A stretch of DNA of 64,000 nt from Amaranthus tricolor (GCF_026212465.1 NC_080053.1:1046038-1110037), one strand, 5' to 3'. Shown: positions 1 to 13,067, numbered from the stretch's first letter. Numbers and translations are program-made. The notes: generated by a model from the sequence alone, not told the origin.

Positions 1-2
1 TT

Positions 3-3000
3 AATTCCTCTCACAATGCTGAGCATCGAGATTGGTTTAGATCTTTTTCTCGCTCCTTTAAAGACTCAATAAGAGATGTATGGTATAAAGATATGAATAC
101 TATTCAAATTAATATCCCGTTTTTTACATGGTTTTTATTGTTTTGTGAAAAACAAGGTATTGCTAATCCATATTCTCAAAATCACATATTTGTACAAACC
201 AAACTTCAAAAAAATTGGGTTTTGAAGGATGGACAAACAATTAGTTCAGTTCATCCACCATTACAAAATATTACTTTTCCCTATTATGACCGTGAAATAA
301 AGGCTAGTCCTTTTAAAGAAGGAAGAGTAGATCAAACAGATAAAACTCCAAATGTAGAAGACATCATTAAAATTTATCATCAAAATAATTTTACAAATCA
401 AATCCTTCATACCGTTGCTACACAAGTAGATCAACTTTCAAATAAGGTTGATAATTTACAAAAAGAAACCTCTAGATCCATAGCCCCTAATACGATTGCA
501 TCATTAGGATCTAATAAGGTTTCTGCACCGCATTTCAAACCACCAGGATTAACTATACCTATGACTCAAATGTTTCCAAAAAATGGTTTTACTTCTTCTA
601 ACTCTAATTCTGCAGTGTTAGATAAAATTCAAAAATCTTTACAAAAATTAGCAGATAGTCCAAGTCATATTAAGGTTTTGAGTAAATATCAAAGTTCAGA
701 GATATCTTCTGATGAAGAAAATTCTGAGTCTTTAATCATTTCAAAAGTTGCAAAGCAATTTCAAGAATCTGATAATGATCCTCATCAAATTAATAAAATA
801 CGATCATCTTGGAAGAATATCCCTACAAAAAACTATTATCCTAGGCCTACTCCTGTTGATCTTCAATATGAAGAAAGGTCTACATTTACCTCCAAATCCT
901 TTTCCCCAGATATGATCCATGAATGGAACATAGATGGAAAATCTGATTATGAAATTCTTAATACTCTTCAAAATATGGGAATGGCTATTGTAGCTTACAA
1001 GGCAAAACCTTTGGATGAACAAATAATTTTTGGTTTTATTATATCAGGTTTTACTGGGCAATTAAAAAACTGGTGGGATAATCTTCTCACTTTACAAGAC
1101 AGATTAGAAATTTTGAATCACGTTACTGACATCATGGATGATCAAGGAAATGTATTTCAAAAATCTGACTGCTGTGATTTCTTAATCATAGTTATTGCCT
1201 TTCATTTTGTCGGTAACCCTACTCAAACTCTTTCTTCTGGAGAAACGATTTTACAAAATTTACGTTGCCCAACATTAAGTGACTATAGATGGTATAAAGA
1301 TACCTTCTTTAGTTATGTTTTACAAAGACAAGATTGCAATCAAAGTTTTTGGAAAGAAAAATTTATATCAGGACTACCAAAATTATTTGCTCAAAGAATT
1401 TTTAGAAAAATAGCTGAACATGATACAGATAAAGAACAAGCTCTTAATAATACTACTTATGGAGGACTTTTCGCTTTCATTAAAAAGGAAGGTCTTTCTT
1501 TATGTGAAGAACTCAAACTCCAAGCCAAATATACCTCTGAAAAGAAACAATCTAGGAAAGAAATTGGATGTTTCTGTGAAGCATTTGGTATGGAAGCTAT
1601 TAGAGCTCCCTCTACAAAAAAGAAAATTAAAAAACAATTTTCTAAATTTTCAAAAGATAAAAATAAAAATTCTTATCCTTCTTATTATCGAAAGAAACGA
1701 GGAAAGAAAAATTTCGGAAATTTCCGAAAATCAAACAAAGCTTTCAAAATCTTTTGTTATTCGTGTGGAAAACCTGGACATAAAGCAAATGCTTGTACCA
1801 CAAAGAAAAAGATTCAAGAATTATTTATTAACGACTCTGAGCTAGGAGATAAAATATCCAAAATATTATTACAAACCCCTGAGTCTACTTCTTCTTCTTC
1901 TTCAGAAAAGGAAGATGACGAAATTTTACAAATTAATGATCAAACTTCTGATTCTGAATCTTCGATTTCTTCCTCTCCTATCAAATGCATTAATGTTTTA
2001 ACAGATAAAGAGAAAAATGTGGAATTTCTTTTTGATCTCGTTGACAAAATCCAAGATAAAGAGATCAAAAGAGAAACCCTTTTGAAACTCAAAACTATGG
2101 TTTTGGGTGAAACCTCTACCTCTAAAAACAAAGAAAGTATTCCAATTCCTCAAATTGAACCTTTCAATATTTCAAAATTATTAGAAAAATACTCTTCCAA
2201 AGAAATGACTTCTAAATTAATTCCTATTAAGAATCAAACTCTTTCGGTCAAAGATCTTCAACTTGAAATAAATAAAATCAAAGAAGACATCATTTCTATC
2301 AAAAATAGTTTAAAGCATTTAGAAATCAAAGATTTCGAACTTGAAACAAAATTATCTATTTTAGAAAACCCCATCTATAAAGAAAATCTTTCTTTGGGAA
2401 AAGAGAAAGTTAATGGGGATGATGATGATTTTATCACTGTTATTAATAAAATTAATTTTCAAAAATGGTATGCACCAGTTACTTTTCAAATTGGAGATTT
2501 TCAAAAAACCTATATTGCTTTAATTGATAGTGGAGCGGATCAAAATTGCTTAAGGGAAGGATTAGTCCCAACTAAATTTTATGAAAAAACAAAAACTCGG
2601 TTATATAGTGCAAATAGTTCACCCATGGATATTAAATATAAAATTTCAAAAGGAAAGATCATAAATGAAAATTATAGTTTTACTAATACTTTCATTATTA
2701 TTAATGATATTAAGGAAGAAATAATATTAGGCACTCCCTTTTTAACACAAATTTATCCTTTTTGGGTTGATGACAAAGGTGTTCATACAAAAATTTTAGG
2801 GAAACAATTATCATTTCCTTTTTTAAGTCCCATGTTACAAAAAGATATTAATTTATTACAAAATTCTTCAGTAATACAAAGTATAAATTTAATAAAACAA
2901 AAAGAATTTCAAATTTCTTCTTTAAAAGAAGAAATTTCTTTTCAAAGGATTGAAGAACAATTACAACAATCAAAATTGCAACAAAAAATTTTTAATTTAG

Positions 3001-4455
3001 AAAATATTTTTAAATCAAAAGTTTGTGCTGATATTCCAAATGCCTTTTGGGATAGAAAAAGGCATATTGTCACATTGCCATATGAAAAAGATTTCTCTGA
3101 AAAAAATATTCCTACAAAAGCTAGACCCATCCAAATGAATTCTGAGCATCTTGAATTCTGCAAGAAAGAAATTCAAACTCTTTTAGATAAAAAATTAATA
3201 ACTCCATCCAAATCTCCTTGGAGCTGTGCAGCATTTTATGTTATGAATGCAGCAGAAAAAGAAAGAGGAGTTCCTAGATTAGTTATTAATTACAAACCTT
3301 TAAACAAAGTTCTTCAATGGATAAGATATCCAATCCCAAATAAAAGAGATTTAATTAATCGCTTATATAAAGCCAAAATATTTTCAAAATTTGATATGAA
3401 ATCTGGTTTCTGGCAAATACAAATTGCTAAAGAAGATAGGTATAAAACTGCATTCACGGTACCATTTGGACATTATGAGTGGAATGTAATGCCTTTTGGA
3501 CTTAAAAATGCTCCTTCTGAATTTCAACATATAATGAATGATATTTTCAATCAATTTTCTTCATTCATAATTGTTTATATAGATGATGTTTTAATTTTTT
3601 CTCATGATATTGATCAACATTTCAAACATTTACATATATTTCTAAACACTGTTGAAAAAAATGGTTTAGTAGTTTCTGCCACTAAAATGAAATTATTTCA
3701 AACAAAAATTAGATTTTTGGGACATGACATTTATAAAGGAACAATCAAGCCAATTACAAGGTCTTTAGAATTTGCAGAAAAAATTCCCTAACGAAATTAA
3801 AGACAAAACCCAGCTACAAAGATTTTTGGGATGTCTAAATTATATATCAGATTTTTTCCCAAAGCTCAGACAAATTTGCATGCCCCTCTTTCAAAGACTT
3901 CAAAAAAATCCGCCTCCCTGGTCAGAAATTCATACTAAGACTATTATTGAATTAAAACAAAAAATCAAATCACTTCCATGTCTAGGCATTCCAGATCCAT
4001 CTGCATTCATGATAGTAGAAACAGATGCATCAGAAATAGGATATGGTGGCATATTAAAACAAAGAATAGATACAAAAGAACAATTAGTTAGATTTCATTC
4101 AGGTCTCTGGCTCGGACCTCAAAAAAATTATTCTACCATTAAAAAGGAAATTTTATCTATAGTACTATGCGTTTCAAAATTTCAAGATGATCTTTACAAC
4201 AAAAAATTTTTGATAAGGATCGACTGCAAATCTGCAAAAGAGGTTCTAGAAAAGGATGTCAAAAACATTGTTTCTAAACAAATTTTTGCAAGATGGCAAG
4301 CAATTTTATCAGTATTTGATTTTCAAATAGAGCATATAAGAGGCGAAAGTAACTCTCTCCCTGATTTCTTAACCAGAGAATTTCTACAGGGACATCATAA
4401 TGCCAAGGAAGAAGAATCAGCAAGAAAAACTCAAAGGGTTCCAGAGTTCAGATGA
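3..4455 (+). pseudogene. ORF1 polyprotein, unit A: 5'-cut by window edge, frameshifted before RNase H
   Basis: The reading frame is open from base 3, entering at about residue 363 of the polyprotein counted from its ATG, to a stop at 3791. It contains the CCHC zinc knuckle near 1758-1799, the protease DSGA near 2530 and the RT YIDD box near 3580. Unit C has GAAAAATTCCC at the corresponding site. Here one extra A makes a run of six (3778-3783), and translation stops four codons later. The remaining RNase H part stays open in the shifted frame to 4455. Any product would have a nearly whole RT but no RNase H, so it should not complete reverse transcription. The identical lesion in unit B shows common descent or one copying event. 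A homopolymer sequencing error is possible but would have to occur twice. Confidence 0.9.
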
Positions 4456-5704
4456 TTACGAAATGGAACCAGATCCAAAACCAAACAAAACAGAACAAAA
4501 TAAATTTTCATCCTCCAAAAATCTTCAAACTACCCTATCCATTTCAAACAAATTTACTCAACTAAATGATTTTCCCCCACTTCCATATTCACAAATTGTT
4601 CAAGAGCCTACTTCACAAAATATTATTTCAAATTCAAAACAAAAAGAACCAACTACAAAAATACCAACACAAAGCTTTACCAAATCTGCATACATTACAA
4701 AAACCGAAATAGAAAATGTATATCTCACTAATTTTACAATTCCTCAAAGCCCACAAATTATTAATTCAATCAATCAAAAAACTTTTCCAAAAGGTTGCGA
4801 ATGGATACCAGAAAATCGTTTTAAAACTCAAAGGCTTTATGAATTTATTTTAGTAGATTCAAACTCTGTTGAAATCCAACATATCAAGGATTCTTCAGAA
4901 AAAATAATTTATTCAAAATGTATTTTTAAGAAAATTATTTCGTCTGTAGAATGGGGAGACCCTTATGCAGAACGAATTTTTTCAAAAAGATTTTTCCCTC
5001 AAAATTACTCATACTATGATTACAAAATGGCCTGGTATAGAGCATTTTTATTCAGACCATTTGATCATTCATGGTTTTTTATATTTGACAAATATTGTCC
5101 AAAGAAATATCCTATGTGGTTTTATCATTGGTGGTATTTATTTGGACCAACTCCTCAAATTTATCCAAAAGAATGCAGTGAGGGTTTCACAACTTTTGTT
5201 GCCAATTCAAATTATCAAGCTTATGAAACTCCAGTCATGTTTCATGCAGAATTTAAAATTCCATGGATTCTATGTTGGAGTTACTGTCTCAAACAACACC
5301 TTCCACGTCCATATCCATATTCATTAATAAGAGAATTCAAAATTAAATGGTGGGACAAATTTACCTTAGAAATTTGTTCAACAAAAAATGTTATCTCCTT
5401 TTTTCAAACCGGTATAAAAATGGAATACCAATCTCCATCAACCACCAACAAACCTTCACCCTCAAAAGCAACATCAAATTCAAACTCTCCTCAACACAAT
5501 AAAAATCCCAAAGTAGAAAGTCCAAATTCAGAATCATTATCTAAAGTCCAGAAAGCTATTCTCAAAAAGATTCTTGAAGATCCACAATATGCAAAGAAAA
5601 TATTATCAGAAGAATCCTCTGATGAGATTTTATCGGAGTTTTCAAATGAGTCTTATGATCCAACATTTGGTGGCCCATTTGCTCAAGATCCATACGACTT
5701 TTAA
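4400..5704 (+). CDS. ORF2 protein of unknown function, unit A
   Basis: This is a 434-residue ORF starting at ATG 4400, inside the end of ORF1 (56-nt overlap, +1 frame). The sequence matches unit C ORF2 except for Leu instead of Phe at residue 146 (CTT for TTT near 4835). Its features are a polar, lysine- and serine-rich N-terminus, an aromatic core with many Trp/Tyr/Phe at about 185-325, a Ser/Pro/Asn linker at about 344-380 and an acidic C-terminus. No enzymatic motif is recognised. See unit C for fuller discussion. The frame is intact, but ORF1 upstream is broken. Confidence 0.8.
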   Translation: MPRKKNQQEKLKGFQSSDDYEMEPDPKPNKTEQNKFSSSKNLQTTLSISNKFTQLNDFPPLPYSQIVQEPTSQNIISNSKQKEPTTKIPTQSFTKSAYITKTEIENVYLTNFTIPQSPQIINSINQKTFPKGCEWIPENRFKTQRLYEFILVDSNSVEIQHIKDSSEKIIYSKCIFKKIISSVEWGDPYAERIFSKRFFPQNYSYYDYKMAWYRAFLFRPFDHSWFFIFDKYCPKKYPMWFYHWWYLFGPTPQIYPKECSEGFTTFVANSNYQAYETPVMFHAEFKIPWILCWSYCLKQHLPRPYPYSLIREFKIKWWDKFTLEICSTKNVISFFQTGIKMEYQSPSTTNKPSPSKATSNSNSPQHNKNPKVESPNSESLSKVQKAILKKILEDPQYAKKILSEESSDEILSEFSNESYDPTFGGPFAQDPYDF

Positions 5705-6070
5705 TATTGAGTTCACAAAAGTTCAATTCAAATGTTCAACAACTCAAATTAATTCATCCGGAAGCACAAACGTAAGCAATGACGAAATCAAAAGTATCAT
5801 TCAAATGTTCAACAACTCAAATTAATTCATCCGGAAGCACAAACGTAAGCAATGACGAAATCAAAAGCATCTCCAACAGTAATTCAAAGCATCTTCAACA
5901 GTAAAGCATCTCCAACAGTGATTCAAAGCATCTTCAACAGTAAAGCATCTTCAATAGTAATTCAAAGCATCTTCTACAGTATTATAGTGTAACTTTAATA
6001 ATTATGTTTGTACTATTTCTCTTTAATTTCTTATTGGAAGAGCAGATTGCACCTTATCTCTTCCTTTGTG

Positions 6071-6078
6071 TATAAATA
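6071..6078 (+). promoter_or_regulatory. TATA box, unit A/B intergenic
   Basis: TATAAATA, expected start of transcription about 30 bp downstream. The overlapping AATAAA (6075-6080) is part of the same string. Confidence 0.7.
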
Positions 6079-6138
6079 AAGTGTCTAGCTCTAAGATGAG
6101 AGCATCCTGTAATTTTCTTTTGTTTAAGTCTTATCTCA

Positions 6139-6144
6139 AATAAA
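6139..6144 (+). terminator. Poly(A) signal AATAAA
   Basis: Lies about 68 bp after the TATA box, so it sits just downstream of the expected start site. Known for caulimovirids: the signal is ignored on first passage and used after a full circuit or on reaching the next tandem copy. Confidence 0.65.
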
Positions 6145-6253
6145 TCTAACTTTCTTTGGTAAGCCATTTTAAGTCTTGATGTTCTCGGTTAGGTGGTCCC
6201 ACTGTTCCCATTCAATTCAGTCATATTTAGTTTATGCAACATTTAATTTATTA

Positions 6254-9200
6254 ATGGCAAACTGGTTAAGGAAAGCTATTAGTTTAGGATCACCTAATAA
6301 TATAATTCAAAGTAGTGAAGTTCATATAGAAAAGAACTTTTCAAATTGGGAAATTCCAAAAGAAAATCTTACAAAAATTTATCATATAGGCATTACTGAT
6401 TTTAAGACTGCATTTAGCATCAAAACTCATGAAGAGACTAGAAGCATTCAAAAAGAATCTGAAACTATGCATTTACTTTCAGAATCCAGCATTAAAGCTT
6501 ATCTCAAACACAGATTTAGATTCATTCATTTTGGCCTTGTTCAAATAGGAATAAAACCATTAGTTCATAAAGGAGTTGATTGTCCAATTTTCCTAGCTCT
6601 CAGAGACGATCGACTTAATAATTATAAAGATTCTGTTTTGGCTATGATTCAAACTAATATCTGTAATGGCCCAATATATTTCAATTGTTTTCCAAACTTT
6701 ACAGTAGATCTTCAAGACCCATTAATCTTATCTTCATTAATTTTAGATATTCAAATTTTAAATAATAAATTTAAAGAGTTTGCTAGAAATTTTGCAATTG
6801 TTTTCCGTGTTTATTTTAGATTAATGAATTCCACAGTTAATCCAAAATTCATACATGAGGCTTCTTCAAAAGAAGAAACTATTTTTATAGAGGTTCATGC
6901 TGAGAATACTAAATCAATAGTTTCTACGGCAAAAACCTTGAGATGGGATCAAATTTCTATTCCTGAGACATTTCAATTCTCAAATCCAATGCCTCCTAGA
7001 AACATAAGACAAGAAATAGAATGCATTGAGGAAGACGAAAATAAAGTTCTTATAAGGTTTGGGTCTATGAGAGAATTATCTAGTTCTCCTTGTACTTCTT
7101 CTTCCAACTATCCACGAAGATCTTTTTCTTTTCCTCAAAAAACAACTTCAGTCATTTCTGAACCAATCAAAGTCAGATATAAATCTCCTATTCCTGAATA
7201 TGAAGCAAATGCTTCTCAAACTTCTCAAATCTCTTCATCTAGACCTGCATCTCCCACAATGTCTGATATGCAAAATTTTGACTCTATCAATACAATTACT
7301 AAAGATTTTGAAATAGATAAAAACTATCTAAGAGATGAATTTAATTCCTCTCACAATGCTGAGCATCGAGATTGGTTTAGATCTTTTTCTCGCTCCTTTA
7401 AAGACTCAATAAGAGATGTATGGTATAAAGATATGAATACTATTCAAATTAATATCCCGTTTTTTACATGGTTTTTATTGTTTTGTGAAAAACAAGGTAT
7501 TGCTAATCCATATTCTCAAAATCACATATTTGTACAAACCAAACTTCAAAAAAATTGGGTTTTGAAGGATGGACAAACAATTAGTTCAGTTCATCCACCA
7601 TTACAAAATATTACTTTTCCCTATTATGACCGTGAAATAAAGGCTAGTCCTTTTAAAGAAGGAAGAGTAGATCAAACAGATAAAACTCCAAATGTAGAAG
7701 ACATCATTAAAATTTATCATCAAAATAATTTTACAAATCAAATCCTTCATACCGTTGCTACACAAGTAGATCAACTTTCAAATAAGGTTGATAATTTACA
7801 AAAAGAAACCTCTAGATCCATAGCCCCTAATACGATTGCATCATTAGGATCTAATAAGGTTTCTGCACCGCATTTCAAACCACCAGGATTAACTATACCT
7901 ATGACTCAAATGTTTCCAAAAAATGGTTTTACTTCTTCTAACTCTAATTCTGCAGTGTTAGATAAAATTCAAAAATCTTTACAAAAATTAGCAGATAGTC
8001 CAAGTCATATTAAGGTTTTGAGTAAATATCAAAGTTCAGAGATATCTTCTGATGAAGAAAATTCTGAGTCTTTAATCATTTCAAAAGTTGCAAAGCAATT
8101 TCAAGAATCTGATAATGATCCTTATCAAATTAATAAAATACGATCATCTTGGAAGAATATCCCTACAAAAAACTATTATCCTAGGCCTACTCCTGTTGAT
8201 CTTCAATATGAAGAAAGGTCTACATTTACCTCCAAATCCTTTTCCCCAGATATGATCCATGAATGGAACATAGATGGAAAATCTGATTATGAAATTCTTA
8301 ATACTCTTCAAAATATGGGAATGGCTATTGTAGCTTACAAGGCAAAACCTTTGGATGAACAAATAATTTTTGGTTTTATTATATCAGGTTTTACTGGGCA
8401 ATTAAAAAACTGGTGGGATAATCTTCTCACTTTACAAGACAGATTAGAAATTTTGAATCACGTTACTGACATCATGGATGATCAAGGAAATGTATTTCAA
8501 AAATCTGACTGCTGTGATTTCTTAATCATAGTTATTGCCTTTCATTTTGTCGGTAACCCTACTCAAACTCTTTCTTCTGGAGAAACGATTTTACAAAATT
8601 TACGTTGCCCAACATTAAGTGACTATAGATGGTATAAAGATACCTTCTTTAGTTATGTTTTACAAAGACAAGATTGCAATCAAAGTTTTTGGAAAGAAAA
8701 ATTTATATCAGGACTACCAAAATTATTTGCTCAAAGAATTTTTAGAAAAATAGCTGAACATGATACAGATAAAGAACAAGCTCTTAATAATACTACTTAT
8801 GGAGGACTTTTCGCTTTCATTAAAAAGGAAGGTCTTTCTTTATGTGAAGAACTCAAACTCCAAGCCAAATATACCTCTGAAAAGAAACAATCTAGGAAAG
8901 AAATTGGATGTTTCTGTGAAGCATTTGGTATGGAAGCTATTAGAGCTCCCTCTACAAAAAAGAAAATTAAAAAACAATTTTCTAAATTTTCAAAAGATAA
9001 AAATAAAAATTCTTATCCTTCTTATTATCGAAAGAAACGAGGAAAGAAAAATTTCGGAAATTTCCGAAAATCAAACAAAGCTTTCAAAATCTTTTGTTAT
9101 TCGTGTGGAAAACCTGGACATAAAGCAAATGCTTGTACCACAAAGAAAAAGATTCAAGAATTATTTATTAACGACTCTGAGCTAGGAGATAAAATATCCA

Positions 9201-11795
9201 AAATATTATTACAAACCCCTGAGTCTACTTCTTCTTCTTCTTCAGAAAAGGAAGATGACGAAATTTTACAAATTAATGATCAAACTTCTGATTCTGAATC
9301 TTCGATTTCTTCCTCTCCTATCAAATGCATTAATGTTTTAACAGATAAAGAGAAAAATGTGGAATTTCTTTTTGATCTCGTTGACAAAATCCAAGATAAA
9401 GAGATCAAAAGAGAAACCCTTTTGAAACTCAAAACTATGGTTTTGGGTGAAACCTCTACCTCTAAAAACAAAGAAAGTATTCCAATTCCTCAAATTGAAC
9501 CTTTCAATATTTCAAAATTATTAGAAAAATACTCTTCCAAAGAAATGACTTCTAAATTAATTCCTATTAAGAATCAAACTCTTTCGGTCAAAGATCTTCA
9601 ACTTGAAATAAATAAAATCAAAGAAGACATCATTTCTATCAAAAATAGTTTAAAGCATTTAGAAATCAAAGATTTCGAACTTGAAACAAAATTATCTATT
9701 TTAGAAAACCCCATCTATAAAGAAAATCTTTCTTTGGGAAAAGAGAAAGTTAATGGGGATGATGATGATTTTATCACTGTTATTAATAAAATTAATTTTC
9801 AAAAATGGTATGCACCAGTTACTTTTCAAATTGGAGATTTTCAAAAAACCTATATTGCTTTAATTGATAGTGGAGCGGATCAAAATTGCTTAAGGGAAGG
9901 ATTAGTCCCAACTAAATTTTATGAAAAAACAAAAACTCGGTTATATAGTGCAAATAGTTCACCCATGGATATTAAATATAAAATTTCAAAAGGAAAGATC
10001 ATAAATGAAAATTATAGTTTTACTAATACTTTCATTATTATTAATGATATTAAGGAAGAAATAATATTAGGCACTCCCTTTTTAACACAAATTTATCCTT
10101 TTTGGGTTGATGACAAAGGTGTTCATACAAAAATTTTAGGGAAACAATTATCATTTCCTTTTTTAAGTCCCATGTTACAAAAAGATATTAATTTATTACA
10201 AAATTCTTCAGTAATACAAAGTATAAATTTAATAAAACAAAAAGAATTTCAAATTTCTTCTTTAAAAGAAGAAATTTCTTTTCAAAGGATTGAAGAACAA
10301 TTACAACAATCAAAATTGCAACAAAAAATTTTTAATTTAGAAAATATTTTTAAATCAAAAGTTTGTGCTGATATTCCAAATGCCTTTTGGGATAGAAAAA
10401 GGCATATTGTCACATTGCCATATGAAAAAGATTTCTCTGAAAAAAATATTCCTACAAAAGCTAGACCCATCCAAATGAATTCTGAGCATCTTGAATTCTG
10501 CAAGAAAGAAATTCAAACTCTTTTAGATAAAAAATTAATAACTCCATCCAAATCTCCTTGGAGCTGTGCAGCATTTTATGTTATGAATGCAGCAGAAAAA
10601 GAAAGAGGAGTTCCTAGATTAGTTATTAATTACAAACCTTTAAACAAAGTTCTTCAATGGATAAGATATCCAATCCCAAATAAAAGAGATTTAATTAATC
10701 GCTTATATAAAGCCAAAATATTTTCAAAATTTGATATGAAATCTGGTTTCTGGCAAATACAAATTGCTAAAGAAGATAGGTATAAAACTGCATTCACGGT
10801 ACCATTTGGACATTATGAGTGGAATGTAATGCCTTTTGGACTTAAAAATGCTCCTTCTGAATTTCAACATATAATGAATGATATTTTCAATCAATTTTCT
10901 TCATTCATAATTGTTTATATAGATGATGTTTTAATTTTTTCTCATGATATTGATCAACATTTCAAACATTTACATATATTTCTAAACACTGTTGAAAAAA
11001 ATGGTTTAGTAGTTTCTGCCACTAAAATGAAATTATTTCAAACAAAAATTAGATTTTTGGGACATGACATTTATAAAGGAACAATCAAGCCAATTACAAG
11101 GTCTTTAGAATTTGCAGAAAAAATTCCCTAACGAAATTAAAGACAAAACCCAGTTACAAAGATTTTTGGGATGTCTAAATTATATATCAGATTTTTTCCC
11201 AAAGCTCAGACAAATTTGCATGCCCCTCTTTCAAAGACTTCAAAAAAATCCGCCTCCCTGGTCAGAAATTCATACTAAGACTATTATTGAATTAAAACAA
11301 AAAATCAAATCACTTCCATGTCTAGGCATTCCAGATCCATCTGCATTCATGATAGTAGAAACAGATGCATCAGAAATAGGATATGGTGGCATATTAAAAC
11401 AAAGAATAGATACAAAAGAACAATTAGTTAGATTTCATTCAGGTCTCTGGCTCGGACCTCAAAAAAATTATTCTACCATTAAAAAGGAAATTTTATCTAT
11501 AGTACTATGCGTTTCAAAATTTCAAGATGATCTTTACAACAAAAAATTTTTGATAAGGATCGACTGCAAATCTGCAAAAGAGGTTCTAGAAAAGGATGTC
11601 AAAAACATTGTTTCTAAACAAATTTTTGCAAGATGGCAAGCAATTTTATCAGTATTTGATTTTCAAATAGAGCATATAAGAGGCGAAAGTAACTCTCTCC
11701 CTGATTTCTTAACCAGAGAATTTCTACAGGGACATCATAATGCCAAGGAAGAAGAATCAGCAAGAAAAACTCAAAGGGTTCCAGAGTTCAGATGA
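6254..11795 (+). pseudogene. ORF1 polyprotein, unit B: frameshifted before RNase H, with a gained upstream ATG
   Basis: The polyprotein frame is open from the conserved ATG at 6254 to a stop at 11131. It covers movement protein, coat/zinc knuckle, protease and RT. The A-run at 11118-11123 has six A instead of five, the same defect as unit A, and the RNase H segment continues out of frame to 11795. A G-to-A change creates an in-frame ATG at 6179 (GTG in every other copy), which could add 25 residues to the movement protein and lies ahead of the small uORF (6234-6254). One further replacement is visible: Tyr for His near 8122. With no primer site upstream and no in-frame RNase H, this unit is dead as a virus. 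Confidence 0.9.
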
Positions 11796-13044
11796 TTACG
11801 AAATGGAACCAGATCCAAAACCAAACAAAACAGAACAAAATAAATTTTCATCCTCCAAAAATCTTCAAACTACCCTATCCATTTCAAACAAATTTACTCA
11901 ACTAAATGATTTTCCCCCACTTCCATATTCACAAATTGTTCAAGAGCCTACTTCACAAAATATTATTTCAAATTCAAAACAAAAAGAACCAACTACAAAA
12001 ATACCAACACAAAGCTTTACCAAATCTGCATACATTACAAAAACCGAAATAGAAAATGTATATCTCACTAATTTTACAATTCCTCAAAGCCCACAAATTA
12101 TTAATTCAATCAATCAAAAAACTTTTCCAAAAGGTTGCGAATGGATACCAGAAAATCGTTTTAAAACTCAAAGGTTTTATGAATTTATTTTAGTAGATTC
12201 AAACTCTGTTGAAATCCAACATATCAAGGATTCTTCAGAAAAAATAATTTATTCAAAATGTATTTTTAAGAAAATTATTTCGTCTGTAGAATGGGGAGAC
12301 CCTTATGCAGAACGAATTTTTTCAAAAAGATTTTTCCCTCAAAATTACTCATACTATGATTACAAAATGGCCTGGTATAGAGCATTTTTATTCAGACCAT
12401 TTGATCATTCATGGTTTTTTATATTTGACAAATATTGTCCAAAGAAATATCCTATGTGGTTTTATCATTGGTGGTATTTATTTGGACCAACTCCTCAAAT
12501 TTATCCAAAAGAATGCAGTGAGGGTTTCACAACTTTTGTTGCCAATTCAAATTATCAAGCTTATGAAACTCCAGTCATGTTTCATGCAGAATTTAAAATT
12601 CCATGGATTCTATGTTGGAGTTACTGTCTCAAACAACACCTTCCACGTCCATATCCATATTCATTAATAAGAGAATTCAAAATTAAATGGTGGGACAAAT
12701 TTACCTTAGAAATTTGTTCAACAAAAAATGTTATCTCCTTTTTTCAAACCGGTATAAAAATGGAATACCAATCTCCATCAACCACCAACAAACCTTCACC
12801 CTCAAAAGCAACATCAAATTCAAACTCTCCTCAACACAATAAAAATCCCAAAGTAGAAAGTCCAAATTCAGAATCATTATCTAAAGTCCAGAAAGCTATT
12901 CTCAAAAAGATTCTTGAAGATCCACAATATGCAAAGAAAATATTATCAGAAGAATCCTCTGATGAGATTTTATCGGAGTTTTCAAATGAGTCTTATGATC
13001 CAACATTTGGTGGCCCATTTGCTCAAGATCCATACGACTTTTAA
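11740..13044 (+). CDS. ORF2 protein of unknown function, unit B
   Basis: Intact 434-residue ORF2 overlapping the end of ORF1 by 56 nt. The protein is identical by eye to unit C. It has the same Trp/Tyr-rich centre and acidic tail. Function unknown. Confidence 0.8.
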   Translation: MPRKKNQQEKLKGFQSSDDYEMEPDPKPNKTEQNKFSSSKNLQTTLSISNKFTQLNDFPPLPYSQIVQEPTSQNIISNSKQKEPTTKIPTQSFTKSAYITKTEIENVYLTNFTIPQSPQIINSINQKTFPKGCEWIPENRFKTQRFYEFILVDSNSVEIQHIKDSSEKIIYSKCIFKKIISSVEWGDPYAERIFSKRFFPQNYSYYDYKMAWYRAFLFRPFDHSWFFIFDKYCPKKYPMWFYHWWYLFGPTPQIYPKECSEGFTTFVANSNYQAYETPVMFHAEFKIPWILCWSYCLKQHLPRPYPYSLIREFKIKWWDKFTLEICSTKNVISFFQTGIKMEYQSPSTTNKPSPSKATSNSNSPQHNKNPKVESPNSESLSKVQKAILKKILEDPQYAKKILSEESSDEILSEFSNESYDPTFGGPFAQDPYDF

Positions 13045-13067
13045 TATTGAGTTCACAAAAGTTCAAT

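Larger units (their letters stand above)
5705..6178 (+). promoter_or_regulatory. Intergenic region A/B: viral promoter, poly(A) site, leader deleted through the primer site
   Basis: It contains two copies of a 73-bp direct repeat, each carrying an as-1-like motif AAACGTAAGCAATGACG (5768-5784, 5841-5857). Next come six copies of a 17-bp AAAGCATCTYCAACAGT repeat (about 5864-5980), a TATA box TATAAATA at 6071-6078 and AATAAA at 6139-6144. After 6157 the leader jumps straight to GGTAAGCC. About 194 bp present in unit C (13498-13691), including the tRNA primer-binding site, are missing, with TT microhomology at the joint. A transcript from this promoter would lack the site that primes reverse transcription. 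Confidence 0.85.

Noticed and set aside
1420..1845. Short frames inside ORF1 and ORF2 on both strands (e.g. 1420-1845, 804-1022 minus, 2942-3163 minus and their copies)
   Set aside because: They recur only because the viral copies recur, overlap the real polyprotein out of frame and have no supporting signals.
3778..3791. Programmed ribosomal frameshift at the A-run in units A and B
   Set aside because: Other units have the uninterrupted frame with one base fewer, so a simple insertion is the better explanation. No stimulatory structure or standard slippery heptamer in the right frame was seen.
5574..5825. 83-residue frame spanning the ORF2 end and promoter repeats, and its copies
   Set aside because: Out-of-frame shadow of ORF2 running into the 73-bp duplication; no start context or domain.
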